64,000 nucleotides of DNA from Rhodocyclaceae bacterium (GCA_030824275.1 JAVBXY010000010.1:30736-94735); one strand, 5' to 3'; counted from the stretch's first letter, positions 49,163 to 58,215 are shown. Program-made: numbers and translations. Notes: generated from the letters alone by a model not told the origin.

Positions 49163-50200
49163 TCAATCGGCGACGAGGCAGTGGGGGGCGATGTCGGCGA
49201 GCCGAGCACAACCGGCGAGAGCCATGGTCATTTCCAGTTCGTCGCGCAGCAGGCGGATGACATGGGCGACGCCGAGGGCGCCGTTGGCGGCGAGGCCCCA
49301 GATGGCGGGGCGGCCGACGAGGACTGCTGTTGCACCGAGAGCGAGGGCGACGAAGGCGTCGCGGCCGTTGCGGATGCCGCTGTCGAGCAGCACGGGCACG
49401 CGCTGCTCGATGCGGCGCAGGATGGCCGGCAGAGCATCGATGGCGGCGGGTGCGCCAGTCAGCACACGGCCGCCGTGATTGGAGACGACGAGGCCGTCGC
49501 AGCCGCAGTCGACGGCGCGGGCGGCATCGTCGGCATGGAGGATGCCCTTGAGCAGCAGCGGCAGTGTCGTCTGTTGGCGCAGCCAGGTGACGTCGTCCCA
49601 GGTCGGCGCCTGGGCCATCCAGCCGTCGAAGACCTGGCTGCCTTGAAAAGTCGGCTCTGGTTGGACGGCGACTTCGAGGTTTACGGCGGTTACTTCACCC
49701 GGCAACTGCATGGTGGCGAGCTTGATCGGTGCGTCCACGGTCAGCACGACGGCCGAGCAACCGGCGGCGATGGCGTATTGCAGCAGGCGCAGGCTGCGCT
49801 CGCGGTCGCCCTGCCAGTAAAGCTGGAACCAGGGCGCGGTGCCGTTGTCAAGGCGGCCGGCAGCGAAGATGTCGCTGAAGGGCTGGCTGGCGAGGCTGCT
49901 GACCAGCATCTGCCCGCCCTGGGCGGCGGCGGCCATGGCGCTGACGACTTCGCCGCCGGTGTGGAACAGGCGTTGGTAGGCGACGGGGGCCAACAGCAGC
50001 GGATGCGCCAGTGTCTGGCCGAAGAGGTCGAGGTGGGTGTGGCCGCCGCGCAGATCGCACAGGGGGCGTGGGTAGATGCGCTGGGCGGCGAAGGCTCGTT
50101 CGTTTTGGCCATCGTCGCCGTCGCGCAGATAGCGCCAGATTTCCGGTTCCAGCTTGGCCTGGGCCAGCGGTCGATAGGCGCCGATGCTTGTCGTTGTCAT
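49163..50200 (-). CDS. FMN-dependent alpha-hydroxy acid oxidase/dehydrogenase
   Basis: A 345-residue TIM-barrel flavoprotein of the lactate oxidase/glycolate oxidase family. The catalytic histidine lies in VVSNHGGRVL, FMN-binding lysine in LLLKGILHADD, and the phosphate site in DSGIRNGRDAFVALALGA. The substrate is unknown. The start overlaps the piuC stop by one base (TGATG), so it is the last gene of the iron operon. Residues 177-185 (VAVQPEPTF) derive from a repeat copy at 49646-49672, in the loop that in this family varies in length and covers the active site. Confidence 0.88.
   Translation of the reverse strand: MTTTSIGAYRPLAQAKLEPEIWRYLRDGDDGQNERAFAAQRIYPRPLCDLRGGHTHLDLFGQTLAHPLLLAPVAYQRLFHTGGEVVSAMAAAAQGGQMLVSSLASQPFSDIFAAGRLDNGTAPWFQLYWQGDRERSLRLLQYAIAAGCSAVVLTVDAPIKLATMQLPGEVTAVNLEVAVQPEPTFQGSQVFDGWMAQAPTWDDVTWLRQQTTLPLLLKGILHADDAARAVDCGCDGLVVSNHGGRVLTGAPAAIDALPAILRRIEQRVPVLLDSGIRNGRDAFVALALGATAVLVGRPAIWGLAANGALGVAHVIRLLRDELEMTMALAGCARLADIAPHCLVAD
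49646..49672 (+). repeat. Dispersed repeat, copy 9, in frame inside the FMN oxidase gene
   Basis: AAAAGTCGGCTCTGGTT then GGACGGCGAC on the plus strand; the gene reads the opposite strand as VAVQPEPTF. Three or four bases differ from the GGGAC subtype, so this copy is older or has adapted to the protein. Confidence 0.82.
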
Positions 50201-50886
50201 CAGTTCTCCGCCCAGCGCCGCAACAGGTTGTGATAGGTGCCGGTGAGGCGCACCACGGGCTCGCTTTCGCCGACGTCCTGGCGCAGTTGCAGCAAGGCCA
50301 TGTCCATGTCGTAGAGCAGGCGGCGCTGGCCGGGGTCGCGGACCATGCTCTGCATGAACATGAAGCAGGCGACGCGCTCGCCTCGGGTGACGGGGCTGAC
50401 GGCGTGGATCGAGGAGGACGGATAGACGACGAGGCTGCCGGCCTTGCCCTTGACGCCGTGGCTGCCGAAGGTGTCTTCGATGGTCAGCACGCCGCCTTCA
50501 TAGTCCTCGGGGTCGGAGAGGAAGAGAGTGGCGGAGACGTCGGCGCGCACATAGGTGCCGGCCATGCCCGGAACGAGGCGCATGGCGTTGTCGGTGTGGA
50601 AACCGTAGGTGTTGGCCTCGCCGGCGTAGCGGTTGAAGAAGGGCGGCAGGATCTTCAGCGGCAAGGCGGCGGCGAAGAAGATCGGGTCGCGGTTCAAGGC
50701 GTCGAGCACCATGCGGCGCAGGGCCGGCAGGTGCTCGGCGTCCTCGGCCAGTTGCTGGTTATTCTTGGCGGTGGCCGCTTGCGGGCCGGCGGTGATCAGG
50801 CCGCTGTCCCAGCGGGAGCGGGACAGCAACTCGCGGGCGGTCGTCAGCTCGTCGGGGGTGAGAACGTTGTCGATGGTGACGAGCAT
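50200..50886 (-). CDS. piuC: PKHD-type Fe(II)/2-oxoglutarate dioxygenase (PiuC/YbiX)
   Basis: A 228-residue dioxygenase. Iron ligands are GFHTDNAMR (H-x-D) and SSIHAVSPVTRGER (distal H and 2-oxoglutarate-binding R). NRYAGEANTYGFH and FLSDPEDYEGGVL are typical of YbiX/PiuC. Members of this family are encoded beside TonB-dependent catecholate receptors, as here. Its physiological substrate is not established. Confidence 0.92.
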   Translation of the reverse strand: MLVTIDNVLTPDELTTARELLSRSRWDSGLITAGPQAATAKNNQQLAEDAEHLPALRRMVLDALNRDPIFFAAALPLKILPPFFNRYAGEANTYGFHTDNAMRLVPGMAGTYVRADVSATLFLSDPEDYEGGVLTIEDTFGSHGVKGKAGSLVVYPSSSIHAVSPVTRGERVACFMFMQSMVRDPGQRRLLYDMDMALLQLRQDVGESEPVVRLTGTYHNLLRRWAEN

Positions 50887-50908
50887 GGCGGCCTTTCCTG
50901 TCAGTGGA

Positions 50909-53092
50909 TCAGAACTTCAGTTCGGCGGTCAGCGTCGCGCTGCGGCGGGTGCCGGGCACGGCGAAGGAGCCGTTGTCGTAGAGCTGGTCCCAGTAGAGTT
51001 TGTCGAAGAGGTTCTTGACGTTGAGGCGCAGCGACCAGTCCTTGCGCTCGTAGGAGACCATGGCGTCCCAGCGCAGATAGCCGGGGATGGTGTTGGGCGA
51101 GAAGGCGGTGCCGGTGCCCAGGGTCGGCAGAGCGCCGGTGGGCACGTAGCCGAAGCGTTCGCCCTTGGACTCGACGCCACCGCCGACCTTCCAGCGCTCA
51201 TCGAGCTTGTAGGTGGTCCACAGGTTGAGCGTATAGGCCGGGGTGTTGCGGGCGCGCTGGCCGACGAAGCCATCGGCACCGGCAGTGATGACGCCTGTGG
51301 TGGCGTTGATGTTCTGGGCGATGGCGAGGATGCGGGCATCCATCAGGGCGATGCCCGAGAAGACTTCCCAGCGGTCGGTGATGCGGCCGGCCAGTTCGAG
51401 TTCGAGACCCTTGGTGCGGCGTTTGCGGGTCAGGATGGTGGCGGTGGATTCCAGGTCGCCGTTGCGTTCCCATTCCTTGGTGGCCTGGTAGAGGGCGGCG
51501 CGGAAGGCCAGGTCGCCGTCGAGCAGCAGCCACTTGGCACCGAGTTCGACCACCTCGCTACGCTCCGCCGGCTGGGGCGTGACGGTGAGTTGGTAGAGAT
51601 CGGCGGTGGGGCTGAAGGAGTCGCTCCAGCCGAGGTAGTAGTGGGTCTCGCCGCCGGGATGGTAGGACAGCGCGGCGCGATAGCTGTTCTCGTTGAACTT
51701 GAGCTTGGGCGAGGTGGCGGAGCTGTAGTTGGCGTCCATGATGTCGTGGCGCAGGCCGAGGGTGGCTTTCCACTGAGGGATGAATTCGACCGTGTCCTGG
51801 GCGTAGACCGCGTAGGAGTCCGACTTGAAGCGGGTCGCCGTGCCGGTGGTGGCCGCATCGTAGGGGGCGTAGTAGGGCGGGTTGCCTGCCGTGGTCCCGC
51901 CGAGGTTGCGCAGGCCGTGGCGGAAGGCGTTTTCGTAAAGATATTCGACGCCGACGAGGACTTCGTGCTGCATGCCGGCTGCCTTGAAGCGCGTGCTGTA
52001 GTCGGATTGCAGGGTGACGGTTTCGTAGTCGGAGACGCGGGTCGGGCCGCCGTTGGCGGTGGCGCCGTTGAGGATCAGTGCCTGGGCGTTGGGCGCCTGG
52101 GTGTCGCTCGGGGTGCGCGCCCAGTAGCTGCGCTCGTAGTCGGCGATGCGTAACTGGCTGCGCAGCTGGCTGTCGGGGGAAATCCGGTACTCGTTCACCA
52201 GCGTGGTCATGCGGGTGTCGCTCTTGTCGAAAGTGCGATCCGTGCCCCAGAAGGTGTCGGTGGCGAAGTTCTGGTTGACCCGCCGCGTCGCGGTGCTGAA
52301 GGAGTTGCCGTAGTCCGGGTTGTCGTCGGTCTTCAGCCAGTAGTGGTTGAGCCAGAACTGGTTGTCGGTATGCAGGTTGAGGCCGAGACTGATGCCGACG
52401 CCCTTGCGATGGATCTCGGGTTCCGCGCCGGTGGCTGGGTTGCTGCGCCAGCTGCCTTCGTCGCGCTGCATGAGGTTGATGCGCAATGCGGTGTTGGCGT
52501 TGATCGGCTTGTTGAGGTCGGCGGTGACTTCCTGATAGCCCTCGGTGCCGACACTGCCGCTGAGCTTGTACTGCTCGATGCGCAGCGGCGTCTTGCTCAC
52601 TTGATTGATCACGCCGCCGGCCTGGCCGCGCCCGAAGAGCATGGCGCCGGCACCGCGCAGGACATCGATCTGCTCGTAGTTGAAGGTCTCCCGGTTGTAC
52701 TGGGCGGTGTCACGGATGCCGTCGAGATACATGTCGCCGAAGGTGTAGAAGCCGCGCAGGTTCATGTTGTCACCGGAGCGGCCACCCTCGGCGGCGTTGA
52801 AGCTGAGGCCGGAGACGTTGCGCAGGGCCTCGCGCAGCGAGCCCACCTGCTGCTCTTCCATCAGCGTGTTGGTGATGGTGGTCACCGCCTGCGGGATGTC
52901 GTGGGGGTCTTGCAGGACCTTGCCGACGCGGGTGGCGGTGGCGCGATAGCCGTCGGGTTTGTCGGCATCGGCCTGAACGTTGACGGTGGGGAGTTCCTTG
53001 GTGGCTTCCTGGGCGAGGGCCGGCAGGGAGAGCCCGGCCAGCATCATGGCGCTCAGGGGGAGTAGTCGCGGGTGTTTGGGGGATGGTTTCAT
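50909..53092 (-). CDS. TonB-dependent siderophore receptor (Fiu-like)
   Basis: A 727-residue outer membrane receptor with a signal peptide (LSAMMLAGLSLPALAQ) and a plug domain: DIPQAVTTITNTLMEEQQ, LREALRNVSGLSFNAAEGG, NLRGFYTFGDMYLDGIRD and GAGAMLFGRGQAGGVINQVSK. The barrel ends with the C-terminal aromatic residue in LTAELKF. Together with PiuC the context favours catecholate siderophore uptake (Fiu/PiuA group). No TonB box is obvious beyond KELPTVNVQA. Confidence 0.93.
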   Translation of the reverse strand: MKPSPKHPRLLPLSAMMLAGLSLPALAQEATKELPTVNVQADADKPDGYRATATRVGKVLQDPHDIPQAVTTITNTLMEEQQVGSLREALRNVSGLSFNAAEGGRSGDNMNLRGFYTFGDMYLDGIRDTAQYNRETFNYEQIDVLRGAGAMLFGRGQAGGVINQVSKTPLRIEQYKLSGSVGTEGYQEVTADLNKPINANTALRINLMQRDEGSWRSNPATGAEPEIHRKGVGISLGLNLHTDNQFWLNHYWLKTDDNPDYGNSFSTATRRVNQNFATDTFWGTDRTFDKSDTRMTTLVNEYRISPDSQLRSQLRIADYERSYWARTPSDTQAPNAQALILNGATANGGPTRVSDYETVTLQSDYSTRFKAAGMQHEVLVGVEYLYENAFRHGLRNLGGTTAGNPPYYAPYDAATTGTATRFKSDSYAVYAQDTVEFIPQWKATLGLRHDIMDANYSSATSPKLKFNENSYRAALSYHPGGETHYYLGWSDSFSPTADLYQLTVTPQPAERSEVVELGAKWLLLDGDLAFRAALYQATKEWERNGDLESTATILTRKRRTKGLELELAGRITDRWEVFSGIALMDARILAIAQNINATTGVITAGADGFVGQRARNTPAYTLNLWTTYKLDERWKVGGGVESKGERFGYVPTGALPTLGTGTAFSPNTIPGYLRWDAMVSYERKDWSLRLNVKNLFDKLYWDQLYDNGSFAVPGTRRSATLTAELKF

Positions 53093-53130
53093 GTCAGTCC
53101 TTTCGACGGTTGTTTGGCTGGCTCGTGCGA

Positions 53131-53145
53131 GGACTGGCTGGCTGG
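53131..53145 (+). repeat. Short repeat GGACTGGCTGGCTGG, copy A
   Basis: A 15-base sequence in the 78-base gap between the receptor gene and exbD, found identically at 55066-55080 between tonB and hemP. Several further CTGGCTGG units surround both copies. Confidence 0.6.
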
Positions 53146-53170
53146 GGGTTGCGAGGCTTGGGGAAATGCG

Positions 53171-53590
53171 TCAGTTGTTTTTTGGCTCCGTGACGAAGCC
53201 AATTCTTGTAAGTCCGGCACGGGCCGAGGCGGACATCACCTCGGCGACCTTCTCGTAGGGCGTGGTGCGCTCGGCGCGCAGGTGCAACTCCGGTTGCGGC
53301 GTGATGGCAGCGGTGACGCGCAGCTTGTCGGTGAGGGCGTCGGGGGCCACCACCTCGCCGTTCCAATACACCTGGCCGGCGCTGTCGATGGCGACCTGGA
53401 CGTTGTCCGGCTTGGTCAGGTTCGCGCTCGACGAAGCCTTGGGCAGGTCCACCTTGACCGCGTGCGTCAGCAGCGGCGCGGTGACGATGAAGATGACGAG
53501 CAGCACGAGCATGACGTCGATCAGCGGGACCATGTTGATCTCGGCCAGCGCTTCGTTATCGCTGCCGCCGTCCATGGATGCGAAGGCCAT
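53171..53590 (-). CDS. exbD: Biopolymer transport protein ExbD
   Basis: A 139-residue protein with one helix preceded by the ExbD/TolR motif EINMVPLIDVMLVLLVIFIV (the aspartate in LIDVMLVLL takes part in proton transfer), then a periplasmic domain. It energises TonB with ExbB at the inner membrane. Encoded ten bases after exbB. Confidence 0.95.
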   Translation of the reverse strand: MAFASMDGGSDNEALAEINMVPLIDVMLVLLVIFIVTAPLLTHAVKVDLPKASSSANLTKPDNVQVAIDSAGQVYWNGEVVAPDALTDKLRVTAAITPQPELHLRAERTTPYEKVAEVMSASARAGLTRIGFVTEPKNN

Positions 53591-53600
53591 TGTGTTCTCC

Positions 53601-54368
53601 TCAGGCCGCAGCGCGCGACGATTGTTGAGCGATGGCGCGGGCGATGATGCGCTCGGAAGTGGCGGCCACGTCGGCGGCCTGCGGTGCGCTCTTCAGGCCC
53701 ATGGAGAGGAAGGTGAATACGTCATGGGCGAAGGAGTTCAGCGCCGAGAGCGTGTTGCGGTTGGCGCGGGCGAAGGCGTTATAGGCGACGGCGGCGGGAA
53801 TGGCGACGGCGAGGCCGATGGCGGTCATGATCAGGGCCTCGCCCACCGGACCGGCGACCTTGTCCAGAGTGCCTTGCCCGCTCATGCCGATGGCCATCAG
53901 CGCGTGGTAGATGCCCCACACCGTGCCGAAAAGGCCAACGAAAGGCGCCGAGGAGGCGACGGTAGCGAGAAAAGTCTGGCCGTATTCAAGGCGCGACTTG
54001 TCCTGCTCGATGGCGCGTTTCAGGGTACGGGTGAGGAATTCGTCGGGCGAGCCGGCATCGACCAGGCCGAGGGCTTCGCGACCGGCCCGGTGCTGCTCGA
54101 CGGCGGTGAAGCCGTGATGCACGAGATGGGAGAAGGGTTCCTGCACGCCGGTTTTGCGCAGGTGATGGACGACGGCATCGAGGCTGGACGCTTCCCAGAA
54201 TGCCTTGAGAAAGGCGGTGCTCATTTGCTGGGAACGGAACAGCTGGAGGCCCTTGGCGACGATCAGGTACCAGGTGCCGACGGACATGATGAGCATCAGC
54301 GCAAGGATGAAACGGGCGACGCCATCGGTGGCGGCGAGGAAGTGGGCAAAGCCCAGTGGGGATTCCAT
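53601..54368 (-). CDS. exbB: Biopolymer transport protein ExbB
   Basis: A 255-residue MotA/TolQ/ExbB protein with three helices; FVGLFGTVWGIYHALMAIG and GEALIMTAIGLAVAIPAAVAYN are the conserved pore segments. ATG 54368 lies two bases after the tonB stop region; the frame is open for another 185 codons upstream but that part is antisense-like shadow of tonB. Forms the proton channel with ExbD. Confidence 0.94.
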   Translation of the reverse strand: MESPLGFAHFLAATDGVARFILALMLIMSVGTWYLIVAKGLQLFRSQQMSTAFLKAFWEASSLDAVVHHLRKTGVQEPFSHLVHHGFTAVEQHRAGREALGLVDAGSPDEFLTRTLKRAIEQDKSRLEYGQTFLATVASSAPFVGLFGTVWGIYHALMAIGMSGQGTLDKVAGPVGEALIMTAIGLAVAIPAAVAYNAFARANRNTLSALNSFAHDVFTFLSMGLKSAPQAADVAATSERIIARAIAQQSSRAAA

Positions 54369-54370
54369 GA

Positions 54371-55018
54371 TTACGACTCCTTCAGGGTGAACACAATCGG
54401 AACCAGCACCCAGGCGGCGACGGCCTCGCTGCCGCGTCGTGCCGGGGCGAATTTCCAGCGGCGCACGGTGTCGAGGGCCGAGTGGTCGAGGCGGGCGAAG
54501 CCGCTGGAGGTCTGGAGCTGGACGTCGTCGACGCTGCCGCCGGCAAGGACGTGGACGCGCAGGACGACGCGGCCCTGTTCGTTCAAGCGCCGTGACAGGG
54601 ACGGGTAGGGCGGTTTGGGGTTGTCCAGATACTCGGCGTCGAAGCGCGGCTGCGTCAGCGGCGCCGAGACTGCGGTCGGGGCGGTTGGTGATGAAAAAGT
54701 CGGCGCTGGCGGCACGGCGACGGGACTTGGCGCCGGGGATTCCTGCGGTGATGCAATCTGCTGGGGCTGTTGCACCGGGCGCGGCCGGCTTTCCACGGGT
54801 TTGGGATGGGGCGGCGTGACCCGTGGCTCGGGTTTCACTTCCGGTGTGGGCGGCAGGATGCTGACGGTCAGGACTTGTAGCGGCTCCGGCAACACCGAGG
54901 GTGCATACCGGGCCAGCCCCCATAGGACGACGAGATGCAGGCCGACGACCAATGCAATTGCACGGCCCGACAGGCGGGAGTTGGCGTGGTAGGGCGCGAG
55001 CGTCCCGACGGCAGACAT
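54371..55018 (-). CDS. tonB: Energy transducer TonB
   Basis: A 215-residue TonB: N-terminal helix AIALVVGLHLVVLWGLARY, proline-rich periplasmic linker (about 55-120) and C-terminal domain with YLDNPKPPYPSLSRRL, GRVVLRVHVLAGGSV and SSGFARLDHSAL. It couples the ExbBD proton channel to the outer membrane receptor. The linker contains a dispersed repeat copy read as PVAVPPAPTF (residues about 99-108), an unusual case in which the element supplies prolines suited to its host protein. Confidence 0.94.
   Translation of the reverse strand: MSAVGTLAPYHANSRLSGRAIALVVGLHLVVLWGLARYAPSVLPEPLQVLTVSILPPTPEVKPEPRVTPPHPKPVESRPRPVQQPQQIASPQESPAPSPVAVPPAPTFSSPTAPTAVSAPLTQPRFDAEYLDNPKPPYPSLSRRLNEQGRVVLRVHVLAGGSVDDVQLQTSSGFARLDHSALDTVRRWKFAPARRGSEAVAAWVLVPIVFTLKES
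54695..54722 (+). repeat. Dispersed repeat, copy 10, in frame inside tonB
   Basis: AAAAGTCGGCGCTGGCG then GCACGGCGAC on the plus strand; tonB reads the complement as VAVPPAPTF. Exact core of the family. Confidence 0.9.
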
Positions 55019-55065
55019 GGAATCCGGATCTCCTGGCTAGACATTGCTGGCTGGCTGATCCGAAA

Positions 55066-55080
55066 GGACTGGCTGGCTGG
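55066..55080 (+). repeat. Short repeat GGACTGGCTGGCTGG, copy B
   Basis: Identical to 53131-53145, in the 132-base gap between tonB and hemP, again within a run of CTGGCTGG units (55043-55080). No gene or promoter is apparent in this gap. Confidence 0.6.
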
Positions 55081-55150
55081 ACGGGTACAACTAGGCGGCT
55101 TTCCCGGCCGCCCTTGGGATTTACTGCGGGGATTTACTGCTCGACGACTC

Positions 55151-55348
55151 CTATTTCGTGAGAATCAGCTTGCCCTGGCGGGTACGCCGCAGGCGGTAGG
55201 TTTCACCTTCGTGAGCGATCTCGACCTCGCCTTTCGCGCCGAGCAGTACCGTACTGTCCAGCGCCCGCCCGGGGACGGGGGCAAACTGGGGCTCCGGCTG
55301 GGGAGAGGTAAGACCCGGGGTTGGGCTGGTCGGCGCGACGGGTTTCAT
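55151..55348 (-). CDS. hemP: Hemin uptake protein HemP
   Basis: A 65-residue protein. The C-terminal half, LLGAKGEVEIAHEGETYRLR followed by TRQGKLILTK, is the HemP signature; the N-terminal half is proline-rich and variable. HemP acts in heme and iron acquisition, in some species as a regulator of the hemin receptor operon. It is the first gene of the iron operon, 28 bases downstream of the Fur-type palindrome. Confidence 0.92.
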   Translation of the reverse strand: MKPVAPTSPTPGLTSPQPEPQFAPVPGRALDSTVLLGAKGEVEIAHEGETYRLRRTRQGKLILTK

Positions 55349-55375
55349 CGGGGCACTCGCTAAGTTGAATCTTAA

Positions 55376-55390
55376 TGAGAATGATTCTCA
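55376..55390. promoter_or_regulatory. Fur-type box upstream of hemP
   Basis: TGAGAATGATTCTCA, a perfect 7-1-7 palindrome, which is the core of the Fur consensus. It lies 28 bases before hemP and about 140 before ppa, so it should control the hemP-tonB-exbBD-receptor-piuC operon and probably not ppa. Confidence 0.88.
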
Positions 55391-55494
55391 ATGCTTTGGA
55401 CCGTGAAGTCAACAAGGTAATGGTGTTTTCTCTTCCGAATGTTGCAAATCCGCCGCAATCTCTCGTCGTCAGCAAGGCGAAATCTTCGGGGCGG

Positions 55495-55500
55495 TATAAT
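55495..55500 (+). promoter_or_regulatory. Candidate -10 element of ppa
   Basis: TATAAT, perfect sigma-70 -10 sequence 27 bases before the GTG start of ppa. No good -35 is seen 17 bases upstream; the region there reads TCTCGTCG to CAAGGCG. Confidence 0.55.
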
Positions 55501-55527
55501 CCTTTTCTTTTCTCCAAGGAGCCCGCC

Positions 55528-56076
55528 GTGGGTCTTGATCGCGTTCCGTCCGGCAAAGATTTGCCCAATGATTTCAATGTGGTTATCGAGATTTCCATGC
55601 ACTCGGAGCCGATCAAGTACGAGGTGGATAAGGATTCCGGGGCAATTTTCGTGGACCGTTTCATGTCCACCGCCATGCACTATCCGTGCAACTACGGCTA
55701 CATCCCCCACACCATCGCCGGCGATGGTGACCCGGTGGACGTGCTGGTGGTCTCCCAGTTTGCCCTGCCCCCTGGCGTGGTGGTGCGTTGCCGTCCCATT
55801 GGCATGCTGAAGATGGTGGATGAAGCCGGTGAAGACGCCAAACTGCTGGCCGTGCCGGTGGACAAGCTGACGCCGATGTATCGCAGCGTCGAAAGCACCC
55901 GCGATCTGCCGCAACTGATCCTTGATCAGATTTCCCACTTCTTCGAGCACTACAAGGATCTGGAACCGGGCAAGTTCGTCAAGGTGCAGGGCTGGGTCGG
56001 CATCGACGAGGCCAAGCAGGAGATCATGCAGGGCGTGGCCAGCTACAACGCGGCCAAGGAAAAGCCCAACTTCTGA
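55528..56076 (+). CDS. ppa: Inorganic pyrophosphatase (family I)
   Basis: A 182-residue cytoplasmic family I pyrophosphatase: [18 protein letters not shown], the active-site run [12 protein letters not shown] with its aspartates, and a second metal site region [13 protein letters not shown]. It drives biosynthetic reactions by removing diphosphate. GTG 55528 has AAGGAG six bases upstream and gives the normal length; an upstream frame extending to 55375 would start before the TATAAT element. A strong terminator follows. Confidence 0.96.
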   Translation: MGLDRVPSGKDLPNDFNVVIEISMHSEPIKYEVDKDSGAIFVDRFMSTAMHYPCNYGYIPHTIAGDGDPVDVLVVSQFALPPGVVVRCRPIGMLKMVDEAGEDAKLLAVPVDKLTPMYRSVESTRDLPQLILDQISHFFEHYKDLEPGKFVKVQGWVGIDEAKQEIMQGVASYNAAKEKPNF

Positions 56077-56094
56077 GCATCCTGCCTTCGCATC

Positions 56095-56128
56095 AAGCCC
56101 GCCCGGTGGCTGCCGTGGCGGGCTTTTT
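56095..56128 (+). terminator. Terminator after ppa
   Basis: Nine-base-pair stem AAGCCCGCC/GGCGGGCTT with a 13-base loop, followed by T residues to 56128. Confidence 0.92.
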
Positions 56129-56169
56129 GTTGTCTCGATTCCTGTCTCGCATCCGTTATAGTTGAGCCC

Positions 56170-57792
56170 ATGTCACGCCTACGCATCGCTGTCGCCCAGT
56201 TCAATGCCACCGTCGGCGATCTCGCCGGCAACGCCGCCCGCATACTCGACTTTGCCGCCCGCGCCAAGGCGCAGGGCGCCGATGTATTGCTGACGCCGGA
56301 GTTGGCGTTGTGCGGCTATCCGCCGGAAGATTTGCTGCTGCGGCCGGACTTCTATCGCGCCAGTGCGCGGGAACTCCTGGCGCTGGCCGCCGCCGCGCCG
56401 CTGCCGATGATCGTCGGTCATCCGCAGGACGTCGCCGGCAAGCGTTACAACGCCGCGTCGCTGCTGGCCGACGGCAAGATCGTCGCCACCTATCACAAAC
56501 ATCGCCTGCCCAATTACGAGGTCTTCGACGAGGAGCGCTGGTTCGCGCCCGGTCGCGAGCCCTGCCTGGTCGAGCTCAAGGGCGTGCGCGTGGGACTCGC
56601 CATCTGCGCCGACATCTGGGAATACGGCGCCGCCGAATCGGCCGCCTTTGCCGGCGCCGAGCTGCTGCTGACGCTCAACGCCTCGCCCTTCCACATGAAC
56701 AAGCAGGCGCGGCGCTATGAAGTGCTGCGTGATCGGGTCAAGGCCACCGGTCGGCCCATGATCTATGCCAATCTGGTCGGCGGTCAGGATGAGCTGGTGT
56801 TCGATGGTGCCTCGTTTGCGCTGGATGGACAGGGGCGTTTGACCCATCAGCTGCCGGCCTTCGTCGAGGCGCTGGAGATCATCGACTATGCCGATGGTCA
56901 CTTACTGCCCGGCACCGTCAGCGAAGCGCCGGGTCGCGAGGCCGAAACCTACGCAGCGCTGACGCTGGGCGTGGCGGATTACATTGGCAAGAACGGTTTT
57001 CCTGGCGTCATCATCGGCCTATCCGGCGGCATCGATTCGGCCATCACGCTGGCCATCGCCGTCGATGCCCTCGGCGCCGACAAGGTGCGCGCGGTGATGA
57101 TGCCTTCGCCGTGGACGGCGCAGATGAGCCTGGACGATTCGCGTGAAATGGTGAAGCGCCTCGGCGTGCAGTATGACGAGATTCCCATCGCTGGCGCCAT
57201 GGAACAATTCGCCGTACTGCTGGCGCCGACTTTTTCCGCCATGGGGCCGAAGCCCGAGTGGGATACGACGGACGAGAACCTCCAGGCGCGCATTCGCGGC
57301 ATGCTGTTGATGGCATTGTCCAACCGCAGCGGCCGCATCGTGCTGACCACTGGCAACAAGAGCGAGATGGCAGTGGGCTATGCCACGCTCTACGGCGACA
57401 TGGCTGGCGGTTTTGCGGTGATCAAGGATGTGCTGAAGACCTTCGTCTACGATATTGCCCGCTGGCGCAATACGGTGTCGAATGTAATTCCCGAAAACAT
57501 CATTACGCGCCCGCCCTCGGCGGAGCTGAAACCTGGTCAGACCGACCAGGACACCTTGCCGCCCTATGAGGTGCTCGATGCCATCATCGAAGCCTACATG
57601 GAGCGCGACGAATCCCCACGCCAGATCATCGCGCGTGGCTATGCGGAGGTTGACGTGCGGCGCGTCGTCGGCATGTTGAAGAAGAACGAATACAAACGCC
57701 GCCAGTCACCGGTCGGCATCCGCGTCACCCAACGCGGATTCGGCAAGGACTGGCGCTATCCGATAACATCGCGCTACGCAGACGAATACTGA
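56170..57792 (+). CDS. nadE: Glutamine-dependent NAD+ synthase
   Basis: A 540-residue two-domain enzyme that makes NAD from nicotinate adenine dinucleotide, ATP and glutamine. The N-terminal nitrilase-like amidase has its triad in LLTPELALCGYPPED (E), YHKHRLPNYEVFDE (K) and LAICADIWEYG (C). The synthetase domain has the ATP loop GLSGGIDSA and TGNKSEMAVGYATLYGDMAGG (given in part as family motif TGNKSE). Length is standard. It precedes the P-II gene by 15 bases, a pairing seen in many betaproteobacteria. Confidence 0.96.
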   Translation: MSRLRIAVAQFNATVGDLAGNAARILDFAARAKAQGADVLLTPELALCGYPPEDLLLRPDFYRASARELLALAAAAPLPMIVGHPQDVAGKRYNAASLLADGKIVATYHKHRLPNYEVFDEERWFAPGREPCLVELKGVRVGLAICADIWEYGAAESAAFAGAELLLTLNASPFHMNKQARRYEVLRDRVKATGRPMIYANLVGGQDELVFDGASFALDGQGRLTHQLPAFVEALEIIDYADGHLLPGTVSEAPGREAETYAALTLGVADYIGKNGFPGVIIGLSGGIDSAITLAIAVDALGADKVRAVMMPSPWTAQMSLDDSREMVKRLGVQYDEIPIAGAMEQFAVLLAPTFSAMGPKPEWDTTDENLQARIRGMLLMALSNRSGRIVLTTGNKSEMAVGYATLYGDMAGGFAVIKDVLKTFVYDIARWRNTVSNVIPENIITRPPSAELKPGQTDQDTLPPYEVLDAIIEAYMERDESPRQIIARGYAEVDVRRVVGMLKKNEYKRRQSPVGIRVTQRGFGKDWRYPITSRYADEY

Positions 57793-58146
<354 letters not shown>

Positions 58147-58161
58147 GGGCCTATCCCCCAA

Positions 58162-58183
58162 CCCCTTTCCAATAAGAAAGGGG
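58162..58183 (+). terminator. Hairpin after glnB, weak terminator
   Basis: Stem CCCCTTTC/GAAAGGGG with loop CAATAA, without a T tract on the plus strand. It may end glnB transcripts inefficiently or with Rho. Confidence 0.5.
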
Positions 58184-58215
58184 CGACTGCTTGGCGCGCT
58201 GCGCGCGTGGTTTGT

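Noticed and set aside
57210..57234. CTGGCGCCGACTTTT in nadE with partial match to the repeat, read as VLLAPTF
   Set aside because: Four mismatches in 25 bases, concentrated in the middle, and a similar LAP-x-F segment is plausible in NadE by descent. Possible decayed copy, not supported.
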